Origin: Gordius sp. MW1
Taxonomy: Eukaryota > Nematomorpha > Gordioida > Gordea > Gordiidae
Reading direction: 5' to 3'
Assembly: GCA_964036665.1 (NCBI GenBank)
Contig: OZ038528.1
Span: 13,584,501 to 13,648,500 of the forward strand
Length of the DNA: 64,000 nt
Positions 39,283-50,596 of this stretch are shown in pieces. Made by a program: the position numbers and the translations under genes. The notes below the pieces were generated by a model that did no database searches, was not told where the DNA came from, and saw nothing but the letters and a program-made list of their open reading frames with translations. How positions within the stretch are numbered: position 1 is the stretch's first letter; the number at the start of each line of letters is the position of its first letter.

Positions 39283-39448
39283 CATGAGCCTAGCCAAGGG
39301 GGAGGGGCAGGAGCAGGGAAGGGCCGCTGCCCCCCGCTAAATAAAACAAAAATGTTAAAAATTAATTTAAATTATGGCTAAAAATGATCATTTTGCCCTC
39401 CCTAAATCATTATTGCCCCATTTAATTCCAATGCTGGCTACGCCCATG
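39283..39448. mobile_element. CATGGGCGTAGCC MITE nested in the LINE
   Basis: Begins CATGAGCCTAGCCAAGG and ends GCTGGCTACGCCCATG. Flanks ACATCCAG (39275-39282) and ATATCCAG (39449-39456) match at 7 of 8 positions. It splits the reverse transcriptase region just 5' (plus strand) of the YTDD box. Confidence 0.8.
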
Positions 39449-42036
39449 ATATCCAGCTAAGCGCTTTGGCCACTTTTCTTCGAATACTTTCTCCTTTGTG
39501 TCTTTGCATAGAATTATATCATCGGTATAGCTTACAACATGGCGATGGCTTTTGAATGTCTCTCGTCGTACCATAATTATTTGTAATTAAAAGGGACCAG
39601 AGCAGATCCTTGATCTAATTTAATTTCAACCCGAAAGAGGTTAGAGTCTCGAATTGTCGCCCTAACACACAAATTTGCGGCTTCAGAAATATTTGTCATA
39701 AGCCGTATATATGCGTCAGGGATATTTTGTTATCTCAAGTACCACCTATCAAACCGCGAGGGAACGTGTCATAAGCCTTCTCCAAGTGGATAAAGACCAT
39801 ATGTAGGTCTCTTCTCTTTTCGTAATATTTATCCATTATTTGTCTCAGTGGGAAGATTGGGTCGACTGTGGATTTGCTGGCCACAAATCCGAATTGGTTG
39901 GCCGATATTTCCACCTCGTTCTCAGCCTTGTTACTAAGATCCTTTCCATAGGCTTTAAGAAGTGGCAAGTTTGCTTGACATTACTAAAATTGCCACACTC
40001 ATAAAGGTCTTATTTCCCTTTGAATAAGGATATAGTCGTGATTGCTCTCCATTGATTAGGAATTCGCTCTTATATTAGGATCTTGTTAAAAAGGTTCGTG
40101 ACTCCTTCTTCACGGCAACCGAGAAATCCTTCCATAGATATTGCATCTGGACCATTAGCTTTTCCTCTTTGCATCTTGTTTATTTGCGTCATACTTTCAT
40201 CATCCTGAGAGAGATCGACCATATATATGTTTGGCTCAATATCGGGAAGGGAATCTTTTTCTGCAATATTCATAAGTTCCTTGAAATATTTCCTCCACTA
40301 TCTTCAGCTTAAAAAAGGCCTGACCCTTCTCGTTTTTAACTATCTTAAGGAGTATAACATCGACCTTTTTTCTCCCTGATCTTGGCCAATTTGTACATAA
40401 GTCTATCGCCCCCTTTATGGTCCATTTTGTTTGTCATGTCAGGCATTCTTCACTATTGAAACGGTCTTTTACGGGGCTTTTGATAATCCTACGACTTTTT
40501 TGATTTATGTTACCGTCTATATAAATCTTTCTCTTGATGAAATCCCTAACCTATTGATCCCATCATTAGTTCCCTATTATTAGCTTTGCCTCCTTTGGTA
40601 TGTCCTAGAGCCCAAATCACTTTTTCCATTATGCCCTTAGTTAAAGTTTCCCCATCGTCGTCTACGTCCCTTTGCAGCTTCCTTGCACCCAAGAGTGAGG
40701 AGGCTTTTTGATGGTATTCTTCGTTCGTCGATGTATCCTTAAACCTTTTGTATCCAATTAGAGGTTCATATACCTTTCTTCTTTCGGGAAATACTCTTCT
40801 GTCAAGATTCATAACAAGGGGACGATGATGCCTGGTCTCCCTGTATTACTTTGCAATCCTTGATGCTACATAAGTCCTTTCGCCGTATAAGCAAATAGTC
40901 AACTTGACTAAAATGATTCCCACTTCTATAGGTCACAATATGATCTTCATGTTTTTGAAAATAGGTGTTAACGATCGTTATGTCATATGCTTGAGATACT
41001 TGGAGAAGTTTTTCCCCTTCTTTGTTCTTTAGACCATGCCCATAGCCTCCATGATTGCGTTCATACCCGAGGCGATCTTTCCCTACGTGAGCGTTAAATC
41101 TGCCCCAATAATTAGGCTTTCTTCCTGTCCTATTCCTTGTATTTCCTTTTCCAATGAATCGAATAATATGTCTTTCTCTGATTCCGAACACCCAACTTGA
41201 AGAGCATACGCGCACATAATGGTTGGGAGACCCTCTTGATCTGCAATCTTCACCCACATTAGCCTGTCGGAACAACGATTGACTTCCACCACCTTGTCCT
41301 TGAACGATTTGCCTAGAACGATACCGACCCCGTTTCTACGATTTGGTGACCTACTGTAGAAAAGCTTGTATCCTTCTCCTAATTCCCGAGCTTTTGTTCC
41401 ATTCCACCTCGTCACTTGTAGGCAAGCGAAGTGTAACTTTCTTCTTTTTAGTATTTGTGCGACCTCGATGCTCTTCCCCGTCAACGTTCCCCCATTCCAG
41501 CTCGTTATTCGCATTCTTTCCACAACAAATTTCCTTAGCAGCCTTGTTTGTGAGTTGGGCAGTAACCCTAGTGTATTTATCTCATTGCACAGGCAGGGTG
41601 AGCAGTTCGCGTCGATTTTGGAGGACGCCCTAGTTTTCTGTTGTAAAGTTTTGTTTAAAAATAGTAGTATATTACTTATAATTACGATGTTTTATATATA
41701 TGAAAATTATGAAGTATAACTTGGCAACTTTATCTGAGGATTTATATATAACAATTAGCCACAATTTTATCAGCTATATAAAGTAACTTTGCCAATTAAT
41801 TAAATGTTTTATAATGTTTACCATCCAACCAAATATCTTTAGAGATTGATTATAAACGGTATGAGATTGTTTATCTTTACCTTCTCCAACACACTACAAT
41901 ATTTTTGAAATTAACATAAGTTTTTAAATTAGTTCGTATTAAGTATTTTTTGAAGTTATAAATTTATTGTTTGCCTCAACTATAGCTATTTCCTGCATGC
42001 TTATGACATAATTTCGTGCAACGAAAGGCACCGTTG

Positions 42037-42189
42037 CATGGGCGTACGCGGCTGCCCCCCTAATTTACGAGAAAAAAAATTTTCAATGCGAAAACATTGA
42101 AAAATTAAAAAAATTTATGTTTTGCCTTTCTTATGAACTTTTAAACGTTTTGCCCCCCCCCCCTAATTCAAAACCTGGGTACGCCCATG
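42037..42189. mobile_element. CATGGGCGTAGCC MITE upstream of the PNLDC1-like gene
   Basis: Begins CATGGGCGTACGCGGC and ends CCTGGGTACGCCCATG. Flanks CACCGTTG (42029-42036) and CACCGATG (42190-42197) match at 7 of 8 positions. It ends 262 bp before the start codon of the PNLDC1-like gene and so may lie in its promoter or 5' UTR. Confidence 0.8.
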
Positions 42190-42451
42190 CACCGATGGCC
42201 AAAAAAATTAAATTCAACCTTTCCACAGTCTTTGAATTATACAAAGTATAATTTTGGAAAATTTCGGAATGAGAAAGTATTGAATATCAGCAATTCATCA
42301 CTTTTGTTATTATAGGGCTGAAATTGACTTTTATTTGGAATTAGAATCTAGTTATATTAAGTTTGGTAAGGATCAATGATTCTGTTTCAATAGACCCCGA
42401 CCAGTTAAATCTCGCCAAATCAGTTGTTTTTAAATTTTTATTTAAATTTTA

Positions 42452-45400
42452 ATGGATATTACAATAAATAATATTGAAAAATTTTTACCCTTAATTATAA
42501 AAAACATTGAATGTGCGGAAATAGTTGGGTATGACACTGAATTTACGGGTCTGAATAAATATGGTAACAATCAAACGTTATTTGATGATGGAGAGAATAG
42601 GTACATGAAGGTAAAAGCTGCTTGTAAAGTTTTTGCTATCTGTCAAATAGGTATAATTAGTTTGTAATTGTCTAATTAATAGGTCTATCTTTGTACATTA
42701 AATGTGAGTCAAAAGAGGAATATCAAGTATATACATATAATATTTATTGCAAAGAACTTGATATTGGTACTTTTGATCCCATTGTATCATTTCAGAGTTC
42801 ATCAATAAAGTTCCTGCTCTCATACAATTTTGATTTTGAAAAATGCTATTCCAATGGTAATTAATATTATTCTTTGTTTAAATTACATAATATTTGATTT
42901 TAATTTAAATTTATACAAGGTGTCCCATATGCTAATGAAGTTCAACTTGATGGGTTAAAGGATTTACTTAATCAAATGTCTATGAATCAATTTGTGGATG
43001 AAGTGCTAAGTCCTCAATTTATCAAAAAAGCAAATGATAATATACTCAAATTTATATATGATGGAGGCATTGATTTGAAACTTAACTTTCCAATGAATTC
43101 AAGGCCTTTGGAAAAAGAAATTTTTATAAATTATGTTAATGTAACCTACCCTAAACTTAATATTAGAGAAACGGAAGGTATATACATATTATTGTAAAAA
43201 TTTATACAAATATTTTAAGATGGAACTGGTTTTTTTATTAACCAGCCCTCTTCTCAATTAATAGCTCCAAAAAATGTAGACAATGGTAAAGCATTGCAAA
43301 GTTTAAAAGAGAGATACATCATTCGCGCAAATGCCCTTTCTACCATTATTCATAAAATATTTTTTGGACCTTGTGAAGTAGAAAAATCACGATTTGTGGT
43401 TGGACACAATTGTTTTGTAGATCTTATGCTGTTATACCAAAAAATGATAAACCCACTACCACCTACCCTTAATGAATTTAAAAAAGTAATGTTCAAAGCA
43501 AAACATGATAAATTGCACAACCATGAAAAACAGACCCAAACGAATGAATGGGATGGAGATGACATAATCCCTAAACCAATATTTAGGAGTGACTCTGCTT
43601 GCAATTTACCAATTCTTTATGATACTCGACATCTCATGCTCACCCTCAAAGAATGGTATAACTCTTACCCTAAACCATATGAAATTGGAACTTCCCTAAG
43701 AGGTGACAAGACACCACCCACTAAGCGAACTATAATATCGTATCCCAAACTAAAGCCAAGGCTCTTTGATTATTTCGATTTGTCCGAATGCTACGACAAA
43801 TTTTGTCTTGATCGCTCCCAAATAGAACACATGCTTCTCACTTTAAAACCCCACAATGTTAAACATACACCTCCAAGGTATGTTTTTATGAATTTTTGTT
43901 CAAAAAATTATTTTAAAAGGTATTTTTTAAAAATTGTTAAATAGGTAGCTTTAAGTACCTAATTTTTTTATTTTAATACTTAAATTGCTGAATTAATTTG
44001 TTATTAAATTGGTAGTTACTATTCAAAAAAAATTTACCACCAGTTTTTAACTGCCTTGATGTTCATCAGCCCCCGACATGCACTCGAGTTATAATTAACT
44101 TCTAATTACAACCCTAAAAATTATTCGATGTTAGAATTTTAAGATATGTATTGGAATCTACAAAAAGTAATATTCCCATTTTAAAAGCTAAGAATTATGA
44201 GCCATCTCATTTTTTTTTATACACGATCGTGTACTTAACATTTTAAAGGTATCTATCGTAGAGACCTGCAACGGGCCTATTTACGTCAGTCGGCTCTCCC
44301 GTAATAAAAGTTCAAAAGGGTCCGGCCCGGGCCCGTCAAAATATTAAATTAAAAGCCCGGGCCCGGCCCGCCAATTTTATACAAAGCCCGGCCCGGGCCC
44401 GTAAAATTTTTATTTTTTTGCTTAATTTTTTTATCGATATGGTAAACAATATGTATGTATTAAAAATGTTAAAAACTAATAATAATTTTCGATCAGACGA
44501 GATCTTCTATTTTTTAAGAGGCGACCTACAGGGAAAAATTTCTTTTAAAAGTGGCACTTCGGAATACATAAAACTATATAACCCAAATAGACTTATAAAA
44601 CCCTTATTTAAGGTTATAATGTTTTTAATACCATTTCACATTTGTAGGTTATTAATAAAAATGAAAAAACAGGGATATTTTACAAAAGTTACTTGAAAAA
44701 ATAAATTATAAAATTTGTTGTTAAATTTGCTAATGAGTATATATATAAATTATCTTACATATAATATTAAATTAATTCACCAAATATCGCTAGAGGGTAT
44801 AAATGGGGAAGCAAGGATGGGCCGCTGCCCCCCTTTAAATCCAAAAATTCTTGACCTAAAAAACATATTTTGCCCTACCTAAACTGCCCCCTCTAATTTT
44901 AATTGGCTACGCCCATGGATTCTCGTGTATAAATATCTGTAACATTTACAATGCAGGTTGAAATATTGAAGAATTAATGAACTAAGATGCAATAAAATTT
45001 AACTTACTTTGTTAATTTAATATACATAAAATAATTATAATTTATAGCATTATAAAAACACCTTATATGCTAAATATAATTGTTTTTGTCACGGGCCGGG
45101 CCTTAAGTTTACCTAGGCCCGGCCCGAGCCGTTCAGTTATATTACGGCCTGTCTAGGCCCTTGTTTTATTTTTAAGCAAAAGCCCGGCCCGCGGCCCGGG
45201 CCGTACAGGTCTCTAATCTATCGCATTAATTGCTTTGCAGGCACGTCAATCATTCACCCACAACCCCCAAGTATTCTTCATCCGCTGCACCCGACGGCGA
45301 GCCATCGCCTTGTCAGAGTAGTTCAAGTCACGCCTCAACTTCGGCCCCTCACGAAGCGGGCTACGACGCTTACATGTGCGCCCACCTATTTTACCAATTA

Positions 45401-46072
45401 CGTAGGACCTACGCCCACGCCCTTGACCCCTCCAGCCACCCCCTCGATCCGGGGTCGGGGTACGCCCTCTTTCGATCCTGTGCATTCGTCTTTAACCTTA
45501 TTCTAGCTCGCGTTCCCCACCTTAATCTCAAAGGGGAACGAGATCCACCCACGGCTCGACCTCCCCTAATCGCGTTGCGACCCCTAGGAGTCTCCTCGTC
45601 GGTGGGCAGCAATGGCGTCTTTCTCGTCGAGGTTGACCCTCGTCCGGGATCACGTGATTACGCTGCCCTCCCGGGCGCCTTGAAGGGGGCAATGGCGGTG
45701 TCGCGTCGCGTGTCCCGCTTCACGGCTCTCGCTGTGGATGAGTCAACCAGAGGTGACGCGAGGCCTTGTTTTTACCTAGCTACAGCTAAACCCACGTTTT
45801 GTGACACGCTCGTCGAGGAGCTAAAAAGCGAACTCCTAACATGTTCTCACTACGCTTGCACCCTGATGCTTACTGATTTTAGATACATTATTAGTACGAG
45901 GACTCGTTGCCCGAAAGATACATCTAATCTTTTTCAGCCAGTTTCCAACACGCGCAGTCCATTAATTACAAAGGTGACGAGCTTAAAACCGTTGTCTATC
46001 ATAGTAACATCCTCGTTAATCCTCTCACTTGGCGTAACGACATTTTTTATGGCTACCTATAAAGGTAGTTAG
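42452..46072 (+). CDS. PNLDC1: PNLDC1/PARN-family 3' exonuclease, tail-anchored (5 exons)
   Basis: A DEDDh-type 3'-5' exonuclease of the CAF1/PARN family. Exons 42452-42650, 42683-42856, 42920-43177, 43220-43877 and 45241-46072 join in phase to give 706 residues. Catalytic residues: YDTEFTG (D28, E30, the same numbers as human PARN), GHNCFVD (D278) and HEAGYDAY (H467, D472). QSSSIKFL and NGVPYANE also match PARN-family residues. A Ser/Pro-rich insert (about 431-466) precedes the last motif. Residues 681-701 form one hydrophobic segment, followed by only five residues (YKGSS-like end), a tail anchor. A C-terminal anchor marks PNLDC1/Trimmer, which trims pre-piRNA 3' ends on mitochondria; PARN lacks it. 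So I prefer PNLDC1 (inference). The 32-nt, 63-nt and 42-nt introns are very short. AATAAA lies at 46159-46164 and again at 46461. The coding DNA up to about 45800 in exon 5 is far more GC-rich than exons 1-4. Longer than human PNLDC1 (about 520) mainly through inserts. Confidence 0.85.
44259..45215. mobile_element. Non-autonomous hAT element in the last PNLDC1 intron
   Basis: Inverted ends TAGAGACCTGCAACGGGCC and GGCCGTACAGGTCTCTA, flanked by perfect 8-bp duplications ATCTATCG (44251-44258 and 45216-45223). Repeated GGCCCGG words lie inside both ends. A degraded MITE-like segment (about 44805-44917, ending TTGGCTACGCCCATGG) is nested inside. The right duplication ends 17 nt before the first base of exon 5. 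The 92-residue frame at 44418-44696 shows no transposase motif. Confidence 0.85.
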
Positions 46073-47103
46073 CCACAATCTCATCAAAAACATCATTTAT
46101 GCAATGTTAATGTAAGTCTAATAACGTGTCATTTAGAATAATACATCACGTGAAAAATAATAAACATACATACAATAGCTGTGTTTTTGGGGGCGTGGTG
46201 GAGCTCGCATGTTCAAATCCCGCTTTCTCCACTTTGTTTCAAAAGATGTAAAATATCTCACATCGTCAACACGGCTGTCAGGCTTGGATAGCCGAGCGTC
46301 ACCCCTCATCCAAATACCTAAAGAAGCTGACGACTTAGCATGACAAACAGCTATTGGAAATTCAAAATCGCTGTATTTGTGGTGAATCTTGATGAGAGAG
46401 ATTCTTTGCTTTTCAAAAATCATATTTTAACGTGTTTATGGTGACAACGCATGTTAACAAAATAAAGGAAGTGTATATGATCAAATATTTAACACATGTA
46501 TCTAGTTATGTCTTAAATAAAAGAGGTATCATTCATGATACATGAATTTGCATTGTGAGATTGTTTACTGAATAAATAAAAATGCTTAGTATGAGATGAA
46601 TTTATATATGATTTGTGCATCGCCTATTTATTAATGAGGCCTAAATTGGCGGGTTAGGCTGGGCTTGGAGGTTTCATAATAAAGAAACGGGGTAATTATG
46701 CCAACTAGGCTTGATCGAGCCTTGATGTAAGTAATACCAGCTCCCACCATGGGCGTAGTCAGCATTGGAATTAAAGGGGGGCAATAATGATTTAGGGAGG
46801 GGCAAAATGATCATTTTTTGAAATCTCAGTCCGAATTTAAATAAATTTCAACAAATTTTTGGATTTAGTTGTATTATTAGTGAATTTTTTGCTTCTTAAT
46901 AGATCGAGAATTAGATTGAGCATATAGATCATATAAATTAGCTTTCGCTATTGAAAATGTTCGTAAACACTTTTTTTTATAAATTTTATCTAGTTGCAAT
47001 GTTATCTGCTAGCCGAATTATCTGTTGGATGTCAAAATTATTTTTCTGCAATTGTTTTCATAGTAAGGATGTATGCAAAGACGAGATGGACTGCTCATCA
47101 ACC
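46073..47103. other. PNLDC1 3' flank and degraded repeats
   Basis: Holds the likely PNLDC1 3' UTR (AATAAA at 46159 and 46461). A truncated MITE (CATGGGCGTAGTCAGCATTGG) starts at about 46749 and fades near 46860. No gene seen; a tRNA-like stretch at about 46190-46250 was rejected. Confidence 0.5.
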
Positions 47104-47107
47104 TTAA

Positions 47108-47347
47108 CCCTCCGGCCAGGTCAAAATCCTAACACGGATGGTAAAGGGGGTCATGATGACCCCAAACTTTAAATAGCCATAACTTTGTTGTATTATATTT
47201 TAAAACTTTATAAGCATAATACCTTAACTCTTATCTGTAAATTGATATGTTACTTTGGGTATTTGAACTAGTGGTCACAATTTTATAATGGCAATTAGTA
47301 CAACCCCCAAAATTTCCCCCTATGTGACTATATTTATGCATAACAAT

Positions 47348-47378
<31 letters not shown>

Positions 47379-48711
47379 TTCATAATTTAATTTATAAGAT
47401 CATTTAAAATAAGGTTATAACTATAAATATAGAAAATTTGGCATAAAAAAACCTTAAAACAAAAAAAAGAGGTGTCCAAACTTAAGGAATTTTTGGCCCT
47501 ATGTTTTTTAAAGTAAAAAAGGTACTACTGTTCTTAGCCATTATTTTTCTAATTTTTGGACTTCAATTAATTTTTTTTTAATAGAAATACTTTATAAAAG
47601 GTTAGAATTAAGAATAGAAAAAAAAATCTAAATGTAAAATATTAAAACAAAAATTTTATTAGGCTCTTAATATAGTAAATTTTGTGTGAAAACCTACAAG
47701 TTTTCTTAGTTTAAAATTTAAATTAATTTAGATTGAAAAGGTAAAGTTTAGAATAGTAAGTTTATAAATAGACAATGGTAATATAAGTTCTTGGTTTTTG
47801 TAAATTTGGCATAATAACATCAAAACAAAAAAATAGAGTTGTCCAAACTTAAGGAAGTTTTGACTTTTTATTTTTTGAGACAACGATTTCTATTTTATTT
47901 GCTCAACTTAGTTCTAAATTTTTACAAGAAATACATCACATAAGGTTGAATTTGAGAATATGAAAGTTATCTTCATATAAAACCTTAAAACAAACATCAT
48001 ACAAGGCTATAAAAATAGTCAATATTGCAAATACACCTACACATATTTAATATCAAATTGATTTGTTTAAATTAACAAGAAAGTTTTAAATCAGTTCCTT
48101 TATAAACACTTTATAAAAAGACATTAGTAATTAGTCTATCTAAGCTACTATAATATTAACTTTTAACTATAAAGTATAAACTCCTCAAACTAATATTTAA
48201 TGTTTATTTATATGAAACCACTTGATAAAATTTTATCTTTTTATATTTACATACCATCTTCAGGTAAAAAATATCCAATGCACATGTTAATATGTTTAAA
48301 TATCAAAGTGCACAGGAAAATTTAATCAAATGAGCACATTGAAATACCACGAGGAAAAATAAACATGTTAAAATCTGAGTTTAAAAGTTAAATATCTCGA
48401 ATAAAAGGAAATGTTTAGAAAAAATTTCTTTACAAATAGGTTAAGAATAATGCTTTTTAGTATTATATTTAAAAAAATGTTGAATTTTTTTTTCTCATAT
48501 TGTCGAACGTGGGGTCCTGGACGACCCCGGGCATCTAAAACACTCTACCTTAAAAACTACTGGATAAAAACAAGCCAAATTTTGCAGAGATATTCTAGGA
48601 TAAATTTCATTAAGCTACGAAAAAATGAAATTATAACAATCACTAACTTAATTTGTACAACATTTATAAACCGCTTGGGGTCCTTATTGACCCCACCTAG
48701 CCAACGGAGGG
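47108..48711. mobile_element. piggyBac-like non-autonomous element
   Basis: TTAA at 47104-47107 and 48712-48715 brackets ends CCCTCCG and CGGAGGG, the TTAA target plus CCCT-start terminus of piggyBac elements. Sub-terminal GGTCATGATGACCCC and GGGTCCTTATTGACCCC are further palindromic words. The 1,604-bp interior is AT-rich without a transposase frame and includes an uninterrupted C run at about 47348-47375. The 102-residue frame at 48411 is not transposase-like. Confidence 0.75.
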
Positions 48712-49012
48712 TTAAATAAATGTATCATTTTCCCGCCATTTTTAAATGTGCACAAATAAGGGAAGGACATTTAGATTATATTTTGATAAATTAAAGTGTT
48801 TTTAAAACGTAATAAAAATATAGAACTAGTTAAACATTAAAAACATCACTTTAAAATATATCTCAATTGCAAAATTCATGAAAATAAAAACACTGTTATG
48901 ATGTGATGTTAAAGCAATTTAATGCTATCTGCAACTTATAAATTAATGGTTCATTAACATTCTTTTTTATTAACTAACGAGGAAGGTAAATTCACTTTTT
49001 CGGTTTGAGGTC

Positions 49013-49160
49013 ATGACGTAACCAGGGGGAGGCAGGGAGGGAAGTAAATCCTTAAAAACTTTAAGATTTTATATAATTATGGCTTAAATTTCAGAACATT
49101 GTCATTTTGCCTCTCCCTAAATCATAACTGCCCCCTTCTAGTTCCAATCGAAAGACATGG
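49013..49160. mobile_element. Degraded CATGGGCGTAGCC MITE
   Basis: CATGACGTAACCAGGGGGAG at the left, then the family's TTATGGCT and CATTTTGCC words and CTAGTTCCAATC near the right end. The right terminal repeat is mostly gone. Confidence 0.5.
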
Positions 49161-49194
49161 GAGATAGTTATATAAAAAATTGTGGATTTAATGG

Positions 49195-49537
49195 TATACC
49201 TTTTGGGCCACTGTTAAACAATCCTGAATTTTTTTACTATATTTGCGATCTGAAAATTGCGATTTCTTATTCAGTCCAAAATATAATCGGGAAAAAAGTC
49301 GCAGAATGGTGAAAAAGTAGCAGAAACATATGACTTTTAGATAATCAATATATTAGAATTAAATCTCAAATGGGAAGGGAATTTGATGTGCATCTAACCC
49401 TAACCCTACCCCTAACCTAAAACGCTGACCTAAAACACTAACCACATCGATATTTTTTGGACTGAATAAGAAATCGCAATTTTCAGATCGCAATATAGTC
49501 CAAAATTCAGGATTGTTTAACATCGGTCTACCTTTTG
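49195..49537. repeat. Inverted repeat around telomere-like DNA
   Basis: The left arm at about 49200-49285 (AACAATCCTGAATTTT, GCGATCTGAAAATTGCGATT) returns inverted at about 49450-49535 (AATCGCAATTTTCAGATCGC, AAATTCAGGATTGTT). The loop holds degenerate CCCTAA units at about 49396-49420. It could be a foldback element. Confidence 0.7.
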
Positions 49538-50596
49538 CCATATAAAAAATAAGGCATGAGCAGTCTATATAGTATATGGATTAGGTAACTGCAAAGTCAC
49601 TTTTTTTCAACCCTAACCCGAAACCATTTTAAAATTTTCAACCCGATCCCTCGGGCCCCGAAACTATTTTGAGATTTTTGGTATCTCGACCTGGCCCGAA
49701 ATCATTAAAAAAGATTTTAACAGAATCCCTCCCGAAAGCGTTTCAAATTTTGGTATCCGACGCGAGAGTTAGAATAACTGCGTTGTGTAAAATTTAGTCG
49801 ACAAATTAAATCGCGATTTATGAAACAATTTATACCACAGATTTTGATTACTAAATTTTTGAATTGTTATAGTGATGTATAAATATGATAGCATATCATT
49901 ATCGGGTCGCAATTAATTTAAAATATATAGCTTTGCAAATGAATCATTTAATAAATGTATACTTACTATTATTTTGGTTTATGAATATATATTTATGTAG
50001 TTTAAATTAATAATGAACTTCCACTCCACATTAGTTAAATACAATCTAAAAATATTATTTTATTGATATATTTTACCTTCCACGAGTCAAATTTAAATTT
50101 GCGCTTATAAAACAATCAAATTCAAATAAACAAAAGGAATTAATTGCTATTTAATTAACTGAATGAATGATCTTCGAATATACATTTCGATATTAATTAA
50201 AAACTCGGGCCTTCGGCCCTCGTGGGAAGGGGGAGAAGGGAAGGGAAGAGGGGAAGGGAAGGGGGGACGACTCATCTGTACTTCGTATAAATGTATCTTA
50301 TTTGCTATGCATTATGGGCGAGAAAGGTGGGAAGGGGCGAGAATGCCTATAGGGGGGTATTAAATGCCTAATGATTAATTAATTATTTATACAAATTTTC
50401 CATTATAGGCATAATGTAATATAGGCAAGGGTTAGGGTTAGATTTAGTGTTTGCTTCTAGTTGCGTATTACATTAGTTTTTATGGCCTTTAGTGATTATG
50501 GGTCTAACAAACATTTATAAAACAACACAATGTTAAGAATTTGCAGAATTGTTGGGAGAAATTTTTTGTTGAATTTGAACAATTTTTAATTAAAAA

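Larger units (their letters stand above)
37843..41560 (-). mobile_element. RTE-like LINE, decayed, with two nested insertions
   Basis: Read on the minus strand. An endonuclease domain begins near 41523 (MERMRITSWNGGTLTG, then NRRNGVGIVLGKSF) and continues in another frame to about 40800. A reverse transcriptase follows with ANGPDAI near 40170 and a template-grip stretch ending FIHLEKAYDTFPR near 39800. The YTDD catalytic box is at 39518-39529, and an NRLRWYGHILKKE tail lies near 38100. Several frameshifts break the ORF. FIHLEKAYD replaces the usual FIDLEKAYD, so the first catalytic Asp is also lost. The 3' edge (37845-37870) carries a short CATCATCTTCTT repeat, typical of RTE tails. DNA elements at 38141-38871 and 39283-39448 are inserted into it. 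RTE is my best class call; other APE-type LINEs are possible. Confidence 0.8.

Noticed and set aside
45246-45612. Minus-strand Arg-rich frames opposite exon 5 of the PNLDC1-like gene.
   Set aside because: Shadows produced by the GC-rich coding strand.
46190-46250. tRNA-like stretch with GTTCAAATCCC resembling a B box.
   Set aside because: The distance to any A box is too short and no acceptor stem or anticodon arm pairs. At best a SINE scrap.
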